A DNA stretch of 32,611 bases from Chara braunii (taxonomy: Eukaryota > Streptophyta > Charophyceae > Charales > Characeae): positions 866,203 through 898,813 of the forward strand of contig BFEA01000608.1 of assembly GCA_003427395.1 (NCBI GenBank), read 5' to 3'. The notes beneath the pieces are model-generated. The model searched no databases. It worked only from the letters and a program-made list of their open reading frames with translations, and was not told the origin of the DNA. Position numbers and translations under genes: made by a program. Of this stretch, positions 20,508 through 30,436 are shown piece by piece. Position 1 is the first letter of the stretch; each line of letters opens with the position of its first letter.

Positions 20508-20642
20508 CTTGTCACACTTGTTGTTAGATGGGGGTGGAGGTGTATGTAGAGCGGATAAGAGGCAGGATTCGCAGGTCAGGATTACGGGGGAGGGTGATCC
20601 GGATTGCGGCACGGCGGAATCGTCGAGAGCGGGGGCGGGTGA

Positions 20643-20824
20643 ATTACGGGGGAGGGGGGGGAGGGCAATCGGGATCGCGCGGTGCGATTTCGCGAGAAGA
20701 AGTATGGACCTCTGCTCACAGAAGAAGAAGGGCGGATTGTGGAAGTGGAGGATTTAGGGAGTCGGCTGATAGTGGACGGCAACTCGTATCCAAAGGAGGC
20801 AGATAAGGAATTTGGCGGCGTGGT
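20643..20824 (+). pseudogene. 5' fragment of pol in a shifted frame
   Basis: From 20643 the frame two bases away from pol reads RFREKKYGPLLTEEEGRIVE, then SRLIVDGNSYPKEADKEFGG, up to about 20830. Charge pattern and composition look coding, and the pol frame takes over with CVFFKGTTPYGGLPKRHKR, so a single frameshift near 20820-20850 would join them. It could be the end of a protease/linker region. I see no protease active-site motif. The LINE boundary must lie just upstream. Confidence 0.35.
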
Positions 20825-23800
20825 ATGTGTGTCTTTTTTAAGGGCACAACCCCCTATGGGGGGCTACCCAAGCGACACAAGCGAATAACTCAGAAAGTTA
20901 GGCCAGCGACGGTGGGCCGCGAGCGATCTGCACTGGAAGGGATATCGGAAGAAGAGATCGCAAGGGAAATCAAAGAAAGAAAGAAAAAGGAGCCGCAATG
21001 CCTAACGGAAGAGAGGATAGTAGGGATGTACATCGGAGATGGGAACCTGATCCCACAGGAGCGGGAACGTGTGATAGAAATCATGAAGACGTGCGATAAG
21101 GCTATAGCTTTCAGGGATGCAGAACGCGGTAGGGTTGACCCTCGATACGCTAAGCTAGCAAGGATTTATACGATTCCACATGTTCCATGGAATGACACAG
21201 GATGGAAATACGCCCAGAAGGAGAAGGAAAAGGTTATCGCTTTCCTGAAAGAAAAGATGGCTTCTCATGTTGCGGAGCCATCTGACAGCGCTTATGCTAA
21301 TCGATGGTTCTTCCTACGAAAGCCGAATGGCAAGATCCGGTGAATCCAGGACCTTCAAAAGGTCAACGCGGTGACGATTCGAGACGTAGGCTCCGTGCCT
21401 CACGCCGACTTATTGGCTAAAGGCGCCGCGGGCAGGTCGATTTATTCGGTCTGTGATCTGTTCTCAGGCTATGATGAGATACCGCTTGATTCCAGGGACA
21501 AGCACCTTACGACTATGCACACGCCATTGAGACTGATACAGATGATGGTCGTCCCTATGGGTTGGACTAATGGGGTAGCCGTTTTTCAGAGAGCCATGGT
21601 AGCCGTCCTCAAGGACTTTATTCCTGAGAAGATTGAAGTTTTTCTGGATGACTTTCCTATAAAAGGACCAGTAAAGAAAGATGAGACAGAGGTCGTTCCA
21701 GGAGTTAGAAGATTCGTCGAGCAGCACCTAACCGATATTTGCGCGATACTTGAGCAGCTGGACGATGCAAATTTGACGGTCAGCGGAACAAAGAGCCGGT
21801 GGGCCGTCTCGACTATTAAGATCTTAGGCTTTATCTGCGACTCAAGAGGACGCCGAGCGGATCCTGCAAAGCTAGACAAACTCCTAAATTGGTCGTTGCC
21901 GTTGCATAGCGCTACCGAGGTCCGTCAATTTCTGGGAGTGGTCGGTTACTGGCGGATTTTTATACGCAGGTATGCGGAGAAGGCTGAGCCATTGAGGGTA
22001 CTCCTTCGGAAGACTGAGAAATTCTACTGGGATTCTTCTTAGGAACTCGCTATGCAAGAGCTTAAAGATGAATTTAAGGAGGGAGGGCGCGTATTGGGCG
22101 TGTCGTGCTTTGATGATGAGGTCGGGAGGCCCTTCATAGTATCCACGGATGCTGAACTTTGTTCAGTTGGGGGGCTGCTGTCTCAGAAGGACGCTGAAGG
22201 GAAGGAAAGACCGTTAAGATTTGAGAGTAGGACACTTAATACGGCTGAGCGTAACTACAGTCAATTCAAGAAGGAAGTGTTAGCTGTTCTGCAGTGTCTA
22301 GACACGTTCAGACACTATATCTACGGGCGGCGATTCATCTTGAGAGTAGATCCCATGACGGTTGCCTCTGTCCTCCAGAAGGACTTTAGTCTGACGGACC
22401 CAACCATCGCGCGATGGTTAATACGGATTCGACTCTATGATTACACAGTTGAGAGAATATCGGGTACTAAAAATGCCGTGGCGGATGGGCTTTCTCGGAT
22501 CCCTCTTGAGGCCGAGCGCTCGATAGTAGCTGGAGCCCTAACAATGGCGGAGCCGAGACGCGCCGATCGATTTCTGGTTAACCTCTACGAGGGCAAATAC
22601 CGAACGATCGGGCTACACTTGTCAGGAGAGGAGAGTCAAGATTCAGATATCTGGAGACAAGCAGCCCAGTACTGCCTTAGAGCGGACCATCTATTCCGAA
22701 GACCAGTCGGGTCGGGGATGCCCTTACGAGTAGTCTGTGATCCTGAAGAGAGACATACGATAGTTGCGGAGCTTCACGACGGGGTAGTTGGAGGTCATAG
22801 AGGAGTCAAAGGAACCTACGAAAAGGTACGCAGACTGTACTGGTGGGAGGGACAGTATAAGGACGTCGAGAGATACTGTATAACCTGCGAGGAGTGCCAG
22901 AAGAGAGCTCTTGTGAAATACAAAGAGCCACTTCATCCATCCTATCCCACCAGGCCAGGAGAGAAGGTACATATCGATCTGGTGAAGATGCCAAAAGGGG
23001 TAGGCAATATGAACTACGTTGTGAACATACGAGACGACTTCAATGGGTTCGTGGACGGTAGACCTATCAGGAGTAAGTCGACAAGGGAAGTGAAGAACTT
23101 CGTCCTAGAGTACTTATCTAGGTATGGTTATGTCAGCAAGATAGTGATGGACAGAGGGGCGAAATTTCTAGCTGACGAGGTTCAGAGCGTGTTCAAGAGA
23201 GCGGGGGCGAGAATTTCCATAGCCACCGCCTTCCACCCACAATCGAACTCTCTAGTAGAAAGGTGACACCAGACTCTGATAGCGTCACTATCCAAGTGGT
23301 GCAAAGGTAAGGACAGTGATTGACCACAATATTTTCGATACGCAATATGGACGGACAACGTCACGGTCCGGGCTAGCACTGGATACCCACCATACACCTT
23401 GTGGTTTGGGCGGCATTGTCCGCTCCCCATAAAGTTTCACGTCGACAGCTGGACAACCGTCGACTGGGTGGAGAAGATGTCCAGAGAGGAACTCATAGCT
23501 GCCCGAACAAGACAAATAGCCTACGGTTTGGAAGACAACCTTATGACAGCGGCAGATCGTCTGACAGTGGAGAGGGACAAAGGTAAAGAGAGATGGGATA
23601 AGGGCGTGTGGATCAGGAAAGAGAGGGTGAGCGTAGGAGATATGGTCCTTCTCTACGACGCAGCATTGGAAAAGACCTGGAGCGGAGAACTCGCCAATAG
23701 ATGGATGGGACCTTACAGAGTGGTTGAGGCGCTCGACTAGGGTGCCTATATGATAGCAGAATTAAACGGATCCAAGTGGAAGGACCCAGTGGCAGGTGCT

Positions 23801-23893
23801 AGGTTAAAGCTGTTTAGACCCAGGCCAGCACCCACCTTATCGCTGACAGACCCGAAAGGGAAAGGGAAGAAGAAAATGGAGGATGAAGCCCCC
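20825..23893 (+). pseudogene. Ty3/gypsy pol: reverse transcriptase, RNase H, integrase
   Basis: Pol makes and inserts the element DNA. In one continuous frame: linker KRITQKVRPATVG; reverse transcriptase with FFLRKPNGKIR, LFSGYDEIPLD, VPMGWTNGVAVFQ and active site VFLDDF; thumb/connection GFICDSRGRRADP and TEVRQFLGVVGYWR; RNase H with FIVSTDAELCSVGGLLSQ and YSQFKKEVLAVL; integrase with the zinc region (LHDGVVGGHRG, CITCEECQ), the catalytic Asp in VHIDLV, Asp in VMDRGAKF and Glu in NSLVER; then the C-terminal part with GDMVLLYDAAL and WMGPYRVVEALD. The frame is broken only by single stops: TGA 21341, TAG 22040, TGA 23264, TGA 23321 and TAG 23738, ending at TAG 23894. The FLDD rather than YVDD motif is usual in some gypsy branches. 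No protease is visible. Confidence 0.9.
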
Positions 23894-23896
23894 TAG

Positions 23897-24235
23897 AGAC
23901 GATTAGAGGCAGGGGAAAGTTCCAAGAAGAGGAAAAGAGTGGAGAGAAGAAAGGTCAAAGGGTTAGCATTAGGAAGAAAGAAGAAATGGTTATTCGTGCT
24001 CAAGAGGGTCAGACGGAGAGTTCGCATTAGACAAACTGGCGGGTCGGCACCTTTCTCGGGCCAACGTCAGATGAAAAAGAGAATCTTACCCAGGCCAAGA
24101 TCCCGAAGAAAAATGAAAGTCAAGAAACATCTTCTTAGCCCCAGAACTCATAACAGACTGAGGCATAAGACAATTAAACGCCGACGTGGGCGTCCTTTAC
24201 GGGCAATCACCCTGAAGCTCGTCCGCTTCGTTTGA
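23897..24235 (+). pseudogene. Basic C-terminal extension of pol
   Basis: After the TAG at 23894-23896 the pol frame stays open for 112 codons and stops at TGA 24233-24235. The sequence is extremely rich in Arg and Lys (KKRKRVERRKVKGLALGRKK, RRRVRIRQ, RSRRKMKVKKH). It sits where chromoviruses carry a chromodomain, but no chromodomain residues are seen. It may be a DNA- or RNA-binding or nuclear-localising tail. The open frame with no other stops argues that it was translated as part of pol. Confidence 0.5.
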
Positions 24236-25149
24236 CGTAAGTGGATAGGGCTCGACGGGGGCGTCGAGAAGTGGTCCGGGCTAACTGTCAGGCGGCCACA
24301 AGCACTGCGCCGCCTGAAATCTGCGGCTTTTTTGACTTAGGCTCAGGGACAAGTCCGTGTTTTGACGGTACTCTGGTATGACCAGGCAACAAAAATTAGG
24401 GGAACTCAGAGCACCCCTGATTTTGGGCGCACTGAACCTTACGAGTAACTCTCAAAGATGGCGAAATGGGTAGCCGCTCCCGGCACATCTAGGAACCGTC
24501 ATTTTCGCCCGTCCCGAGGCTAGACCTGGGATGACCGGCTGCGGGGAGGCATCGCGTGTTTTGACCCCGCCGCAATGCTTTTGCAGCATATGATCGGGGC
24601 TGGAATAGCGCCTCAAATTTTTGTCAATTTTTTGTACCTAAATTAAAGATGGGAGAAAAGATTGGGAACAGTAGGAGGGAAGGGAAAACATAATATTCCT
24701 TAATTTCCTTGTTTTTCGCAACATTTAAATTTTGGAAAAAATACCCCGTTATTTTATGTTTTCCGGCAATGGAATCGAAAACAAAGGAAAAGATGAAAAA
24801 TGATAAAGGAGAAAAGAAACAAAGAATTTCAGCAATTTAATGAAGGTTCCCTCGGATTTTATTTTTGGAAAGTTTACGGTTATATTATTGTATCGGAATA
24901 TAGAATTAAGAAAAAGGCGGAATGATTAAAAATGATGGAACGAGTAGGAACTAATGATTATTCCATGTCGGGCCTGATTTTGCTTGGATCACTCGTCGTC
25001 TGCCCCTAACCCCTGATCAATCATTTGTTTCGGATTCTAATTTTCTTCACTATTCCTCGACGGTTGAGATTTTCTGTACCGCTTACCCAAATTATCTTAT
25101 TATTAACCTCCCCGAGTCAGTTCGAGGGTGGCCGCATGGACAGCATGGG

Positions 25150-25440
25150 ATGGTGCTACTTTGGGCCGAGGGTATGGTATTTGGCTCGGTACGGACACGA
25201 GGTTCGCAGAGGTTCTGTATCTGGCTCGGTACCGGGCGTATTTTAGGTTCGACATCACTACGGAGATTTATTTCAGGTACGGGACCTTGACGGCAATTTA
25301 TTCCTGGTTAGGTGCCATCACGGGTATTTATTTCACGTTCGACGCTACCATGGCAGATTATTTCAGGGTCGGAATCATCATCGTGGATTAATTCCTGATC
25401 CGGGATCTTCACGGATATTTATTTCGGGACCAGTGTGAGC
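25150..25440. repeat. Degenerate 30-bp minisatellite in the right LTR
   Basis: Mirror of the left-arm array: units such as GAGATTTATTTCAGG, GGTATTTATTTCACG and GGATATTTATTTCGG recur every 30 bp. Left and right arrays differ at roughly one base in eight in the part compared, more than the surrounding LTR, so the array evolves faster. Confidence 0.75.
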
Positions 25441-28000
25441 CCGACATTGCTACGTTTCAGATCTATTACTGGTTCGGGATCGGCGTGGAACGAGCCACCG
25501 CATTACCCTTCGGACCNCTATAGGTTCGTCATTGNCATGGAACGGTTGTCCCANCCGGTTTGGTGGTGGTGCNACNCCGAGAGATTACCTCAGGTTTANA
25601 GTTGGTCCGGTATAGACACGACGTNGGATTGATACAGGCTACGGCGGTTATGGTTGACTATTTTTTATTCTACATTGGTCCGGTTCGGACATTCAGGTTC
25701 GGAAAGGTGTAGGCACTGTGGGTCGCCTGCTTCACGGTATGGTATTCTGCATCGGGTTGTCATTATGATGGCGCAGGCGGCGGCGGCTGGGTACGGTGTC
25801 TGCTACAGGTGCTAAAAGAAACTGCACTATGACCTCGTTCATTCCAGCAATCCTCTGGCTCGGCGCGCTGGCTGATCTGCTACAGTTGAGCGCACTCACT
25901 CCCAAAAATCGGGCCTTTTGTGCCAGTATACCTGGTTCGCATCGGGCGCCTGTCCCATTTTTATCTGGGCAGGGGGCACAAGCGAGGGAGGCTATTCAGG
26001 GGCGGTACTGCAGCTAAGGGTCCAACATTACACTACGCAGGGCTTCGGACTGGCACGCTGACCGATGGGGTACCTGGTCTGGGTGCTCGATCACTGGGGC
26101 TTGGTCTGTGAGGCCGCTGCCGCTGAGGGCCAGGGGATGAATGACTAAAAGGAGGTTTGGAAGAGAGAGGGGAGGATTCAATGTGCAAGGTGTACCCAAT
26201 GCAAAGAGGTAGTTACAGGAGGAGGACTGGCAGCAGGGAAAGGAACACAGTGATTCGTGGTGCACGCAGACGGTTAGGAAGATCAACCGGAAAGGGCGGG
26301 GAGAGTTCGGGCATAGGGGGAGTAAGTGCGCACACGATGTACGCTGCGGGAGCTTGACGAAGTTGGTCGAAGGGAGGAGACCACAGCGTGCACAACCAGC
26401 GAATCCGTGATGACGAGCGCGGTGCGGTCGTGTGAGATCAGCCGCAGGAAGCGAGCAGGGAAGACAGGCCAGGTGCGCTTAGTTGGCTTCGAACCAGCCG
26501 CTAGGCAAAAGGGGAGAGTGTTTAGAGAGGCGTGCGAGACGTTCGCCGCCCACAATACAGTCTGGACACGAGCTCTCTTGCGAGACGAGTGCGGGGAAGC
26601 GCGAACTGGGGAATGCGCCAGGTGTTCGCAGCCCTCTGTAAGGCCCGCTTCGAGCGTGCGTGAACGGGCAGCAGTCGGCGACATGGTGTTGAGTGGGAGA
26701 GAGAAGCATTCAGGAAGGGGGGGGAAGACATAGCAAGGAGGAAGAAACGAGGGGAAATGTGCAAGGTGTACATCGCCTGCACTTTAAGGCTGTTGCGCGC
26801 GAGGTAGCAGAAAGCAAGCCGTCGGGGCCCATGAGAGGCAGAGAGAGCCACGCCGTGTATGCTTGGAGATACTAGCGAGAAAGGCCTCGTGAGAGCTTGC
26901 TCGCCGAAGTGAGATAGTGGAACAGCGATCTTGAGGGAAGAGAATTGGCGGGCACGACAGCACAGAGTGTTCTGCTTGTGAAAGCACGGAGAAGGAGTTG
27001 TCGGCTCTGGAAGAGGAGGAGGAGATCAGGATAGAGAGAAGAGAGTTTTGACTCGGACTCGGAGAAGCGCGATCAGGAGGAAAGGCGGGCATGCTCCGCA
27101 TTCAGTTAACATTTCTCTGGTAAAAAAGGCATGCCGGCGGTTGACCACTCGTGTATTCTCGCTAGAGACGAGGCAAACATATTCGCAGATCTTGTCGAGC
27201 TACTAGTGTTCCACCGTAATTGGGACTGAGCACAGTAACCTTCGTTAAGAAGGCAGTCGGTTGACCTCGCTTCTGAGTAAGGATTCTGAACTCGCAGATG
27301 ATCAGGTAAGTGGATTCCTGAACGGGTACTTGGAAGAACTGAGGATCTGATTACCGAACNTATTTCCNAATTTCGAAANGTTTTCGACAGCAGCGGACGC
27401 TCGCGATCCATGTGAAAAGAGACCNAAAGATGACTGCGTCCGTTCATCCATCAACTAATTAGGAAGAGAAACGAGTCGGGGGAAAGTTTGTTGTTCTTCC
27501 TAAAGGGAGCCATTGACAGGATTTTCTGTTTCGGGAATCTTGCGAGGTCAATCATAATAATTTCTTATTAATTGGTTTCGATGTGATTACACAGGCAATG
27601 TGGGACCTCGGATACAGTATTCGAGACAAAGCAGCTGGTCGGTGTTAGCAAGGGAAGAGTGGAGACGAGGGTGAAAATGAATACACCAGGGCAAGAGAGA
27701 GAAGAGTGAGAGAGGAAGAGAGAGAGAGGAAAGGGACTGTAAGAAAAGCAGAAGGACTCTGAGGGAAGGACGCCGTCTCATAAGTTATTTGTGTGTTCGA
27801 TCGAAACTCCGTTTGAAAATCTGCACGCCCATTGTTCATGCACCCACATGAGGTAGGGTCTGGGAATTGAAACGCTGGCAGGAGTCGTTTTGTTTTAATT
27901 AGCATCCTTGAGTTTGCACTGGCCCTACAAAATTGAGTGGGGCAGGGATAGCCACCGCGTCCCCTTCTATGACAGTTGACGCGCTGTTTTCTTCAGGATT

Positions 28001-28222
28001 GAACTGTGCAGAGTCCCTAACTGTACATTTGAGTGGTTAAGTGGTTAACTGATTCGAAAGCCACAAAGACGAACCTGCACATTGTCTCCAAAAACAGCGC
28101 GAGTGTACGAACGAAAGGGGGAGAGCGAGAAACAAACATCGTGAGGATAAGAGTGAAGAAAGAGAGAGAGAGAGTGGTCATGAGAGAGAGAGAGAAAGAG
28201 ACAGACATACAGACTGTCCCAT
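28001..28222. repeat. Single copy of the 222-bp unit in the right LTR
   Basis: This is the inverted counterpart of the left-arm unit: it begins GAACTGTGCAGAGTCCC and ends GACTGTCCCATG. Only one unit is present, so expansion in the left copy or contraction here happened after the two LTRs separated. Confidence 0.8.
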
Positions 28223-28518
28223 GAATGTGCGAGACCGAGAGTGGAAGAGGGAGAGAGCGGGCTGAAAGAGAGAGAAGGGGAGGACAGAGAGAGAGAGAAA
28301 GGAAAGAGGAGAATACGGGATAGGCGATTGGTAGAAATTGCCTGTGAAACGAGCAGTGTGTTATGCGGGCCCTTTTTAGTTTTATTTAATTATTTGTTTA
28401 TTTGTTTCATTACTACACCAGGCACTTTGGGAGCGGGTACAGCGGCTGGGTTTTGTCAAACAATTTTAGATCTCTCTTATTCTGATGAATATGCATGTTG
28501 AAAGGATCGCTTTGTGCT

Positions 28519-28553
28519 AATAAAAATTTCTTATGTTCTGATGAGAAAATAAA
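28519..28553 (+). terminator. Polyadenylation-type signals in the right LTR
   Basis: Two AATAAA hexamers (28519-28524 and 28548-28553) occur about 160-190 bp before the LTR end. The second is conserved in the left LTR (7794-7789, minus strand). They probably define the end of the R region. Confidence 0.45.
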
Positions 28554-28714
28554 ACTTCTAGCAATTATTCAGAGAAGGGGCGTGGAGAGGGACAGCCCAA
28601 GCCCCGGTCGCCCAGTTGGTCGCTGAGGACCTCTGAAGCGGGCGAGGCGAGTGACAGGCCCCGTGGCCCTTGGCTTCAGCGACGAACAGGGGCCCCTCCC
28701 CGGGTTTCCTCACA

Positions 28715-29107
28715 ACGGGACGCTGAGAGGACAGTAGGTGAATGGCAGGAGCTAGGGGAAGGAGGGAGATTCCACTGGTGCCCCCTGGTGCTTCTCCCCC
28801 CAGTACCCGACGGTGCTGCAGGCTAGGTGAGAAGGGTAAAGTTAGATTTGGGACGCTGGACCCAGCCCAAGGGCGTCTCTCTCAAGGATGTACTGTTTTT
28901 GTACTGTTGTGTACAGCTGTATTCATGGGACGCTGGGCCCGGTTCCCAGCAGGTGAAGCTCCCCACCAATAGACGGAGCGGCCCGCCAGGCAAAGCCTCA
29001 ATCCCGGTGGTTCTCTTACCACCACCAGGATAGAGGCCTTGTATAAGGGCCTTGCNTTTTTTTTTTTTTTTGTTTGTTTGTTTGTACGGCATGCACAGTG
29101 TTAAGGA
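28715..29107. other. Spacer after element B, no gene seen
   Basis: The nonamer GGGACGCTG occurs three times (28717-28725, 28850-28858, 28927-28935). A poly(T) run with one ambiguous base (29056) and a GTTT microsatellite end the stretch. It could be a further decayed retroposon inserted on the minus strand (the poly(T) as its tail), but no tRNA-like head or duplication is seen. Confidence 0.4.
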
Positions 29108-29123
29108 GAGGAGGAGGGGAACA

Positions 29124-29533
29124 TCCAGCGGCCTAACTCAGTTGGTAAGGCTCACAAGTGGCATTCAGGAGGTCGTGGGTTCAATCCCCATTCCAGGGTA
29201 TGCGTGGCGCCCGCCACCTAGAGATAGGCCACTGGATCCCCCGATCGGCATTGAGTAGAGTCTGCTGATGTTCGTAGGGGAGGGGACCTGAGGGGAGGCA
29301 CAGGGATTGGTCCTGTTGGCATGGTCCCTGATGCTACCAGCTGTCCCCTGGCCGGTATCGCCCACCTGCAGGTCGGGAGCAGCGCCCGCATGTTCTCTCG
29401 TGAACACGGTTCTGGCTGCTACGGGGTTCCCCAAATGCGTACAATTAGGAGTAGTGGTTGGTAGGTAGTGTGAGGTGAAATTGAGAGGAGAGTATAGCTT
29501 TTGTTAAAAATAAAAAAAATAAAAATAAAAAGG
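29124..29533 (+). mobile_element. tRNA-derived SINE 1 with 16-bp target-site duplication
   Basis: SINEs are copied by LINE machinery. The head is tRNA-like: box A TAACTCAGTTGG at 29134-29145 and box B GGTTCAATCC at 29178-29187, the internal promoter for RNA polymerase III. A unique body follows, and an A-rich tail (AAAATAAAAAAAATAAAA) ends it. GAGGAGGAGGGGAACA flanks it exactly on both sides (29108-29123 and 29534-29549), which fixes the element at 410 bp. The intact duplication suggests a fairly recent insertion. Confidence 0.88.
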
Positions 29534-29763
29534 GAGGAGGAGGGGAACAAAGATCTCCTTACTTTTTCGGGTAGTACTGTAGTACATGTAAAATACTGAC
29601 CATGGGATCACGAGATGTTCAGTATTTTGCTTGCTGTTGTGCAATTACCTTACTGGGTGGAGCCCTCCTTCAATCACGCAGTATATGGAGGGGGTCATGA
29701 TCACTGCTGACAGAAGGTGAAATTATTCCAGAAAATGTGGCAGTTACTTTGTTCAGTGTTGTT

Positions 29764-30268
29764 AATTTTTAAAGGTAAGCTATATTCTTCTCTCATCTAT
29801 CTCTTTTTTCTTGATAGTACGCATCTATCTCATCCTCTCACTATTCTATATGTAGTATGGAGGAACACCAACCAACCCGGATCCCTCCACAGCCCACAGG
29901 GTAGGTTGGCACCACAGCTGTGGTGCAAGGGCAAGGCTGTACCAGTCCCTCATCACGGTGGCGAGGGGTGGGCAGGCATTGCCGATGGGGGAAATCGGCG
30001 GTGCTAGCGCCGAGCAATGGCCAGTCACTGCACCTCCGCCTACCCCCCCGCAACCCCACATGGCGGTGTCTAATGGCCAATATTGTCGCTGCATAGCAGC
30101 CAACAACATCAGCCAAGGTCCTGCCAATGCTGGCTTGGGGGGCCAACGGGTTCTCTAGCTGGTAGAACACCAAGCTTGCCCAGGCACATCGTGAGGCCAA
30201 TGGGGATTGAACCCACGACCTCCTGAATGCAACTTCTGTGCCTTACCAACTGAGCTAGGCCCGCAGGC
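29764..30268 (-). mobile_element. tRNA-derived SINE 2, opposite orientation, 17-bp target-site duplication
   Basis: On the minus strand, box A TAGCTCAGTTGG (30257-30246) and box B GGTTCAATCC (30213-30204) lie in a head almost identical to that of SINE 1. The body is longer and different except for short shared parts. CTTTGTTCAGTGTTGTT flanks it at 29747-29763 and 30269-30285. The tail side (plus-strand AATTTTTAAAGG) is only weakly A-rich, so the tail is shortened or unusual. Length 505 bp. Confidence 0.85.
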
Positions 30269-30436
30269 CTTTGTTCAGTGTTGTTGCAACCACCACCATC
30301 AGATCATTTGTGATCTGATGACTGGGAAGCACTCTGCCGTGATTTCCGGTGGGAGGTTTCTATTTTTTCTTTTTTTTTTTCTGCCTTTCTCCTGTTTTCT
30401 CAGCTCAGAAATTCGTAATGAACCTGTACGGCCGCT

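Larger units (their letters stand above)
12496..20630 (-). mobile_element. Non-LTR retrotransposon (LINE, L1-like), decayed
   Basis: On the minus strand it has the standard plan of an L1-type LINE: ORF1 with a zinc knuckle (20507-17581), a 95-nt gap, then ORF2 with endonuclease, reverse transcriptase and a C-terminal Cys/His motif (17485-12972), and a 3' flank. The outer limits are not fixed, since I find no poly(A) tail and no target-site duplication. The 3' side abuts the start of the LTR at 12495, and the 5' side abuts the gypsy pol near 20640. Many single stops and at least two frameshifts make this copy inactive. Confidence 0.8.
20643..28714 (+). mobile_element. Element B: 3' portion of a Ty3/gypsy retrotransposon
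   Basis: The part present is pol (reverse transcriptase, RNase H, integrase in gypsy order), a basic tail and the 3' LTR. The gag and protease, the primer-binding site and the 5' LTR are missing: the sequence to the left is LINE, and the only other LTR of this family (7628-12495) faces the other way. The copy is therefore 5'-truncated or rearranged. The LTR relation suggests the same family as element A. Confidence 0.8.
24286..28714 (+). repeat. 3' LTR of element B (right arm of the large inverted repeat)
   Basis: Starts TGTCAGGCGGCC, 50 bp after the pol stop, and ends CCTCACA at 28714, giving TG...CA ends. It is the inverted counterpart of 7628-12495. AATAAA signals lie at 28519-28524 and 28548-28553, in the right place for transcript ends. 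The sequence just before the LTR (AAGTGGTCCGGGCTAAC) is not the purine-rich tract normally expected there, which is a weak point. Several open frames in it (for example 135 codons at 26326-26733) have no recognisable domain. Confidence 0.8.

Noticed and set aside
25128-25391. Tyr/Phe-rich protein with a 10-residue repeat
   Set aside because: It comes from the 30-bp minisatellite in the LTR, which is degenerate and has no start context or homologue.
26326-26733. 135-codon reading frame in the right LTR, also in the left (10462-10055)
   Set aside because: It has no domain, overlapping frames on both strands are equally long, and its conservation reflects only the LTR duplication and an identical assembly patch.
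7626-28716. A 21-kb DNA transposon with long terminal inverted repeats that carries LINE and gypsy genes
   Set aside because: A primer-binding site outside the left arm, TG...CA ends, pol directly before the right arm, and no target-site duplication around the whole unit favour two head-to-head LTR elements.
29128-29200. Functional tRNA gene
   Set aside because: Boxes A and B are present, but the cloverleaf is incomplete, a long body and A-rich tail follow, and target-site duplications mark a SINE.
29846-30200. Overlapping minus-strand frames in SINE 2
   Set aside because: They lie wholly inside a non-coding SINE.
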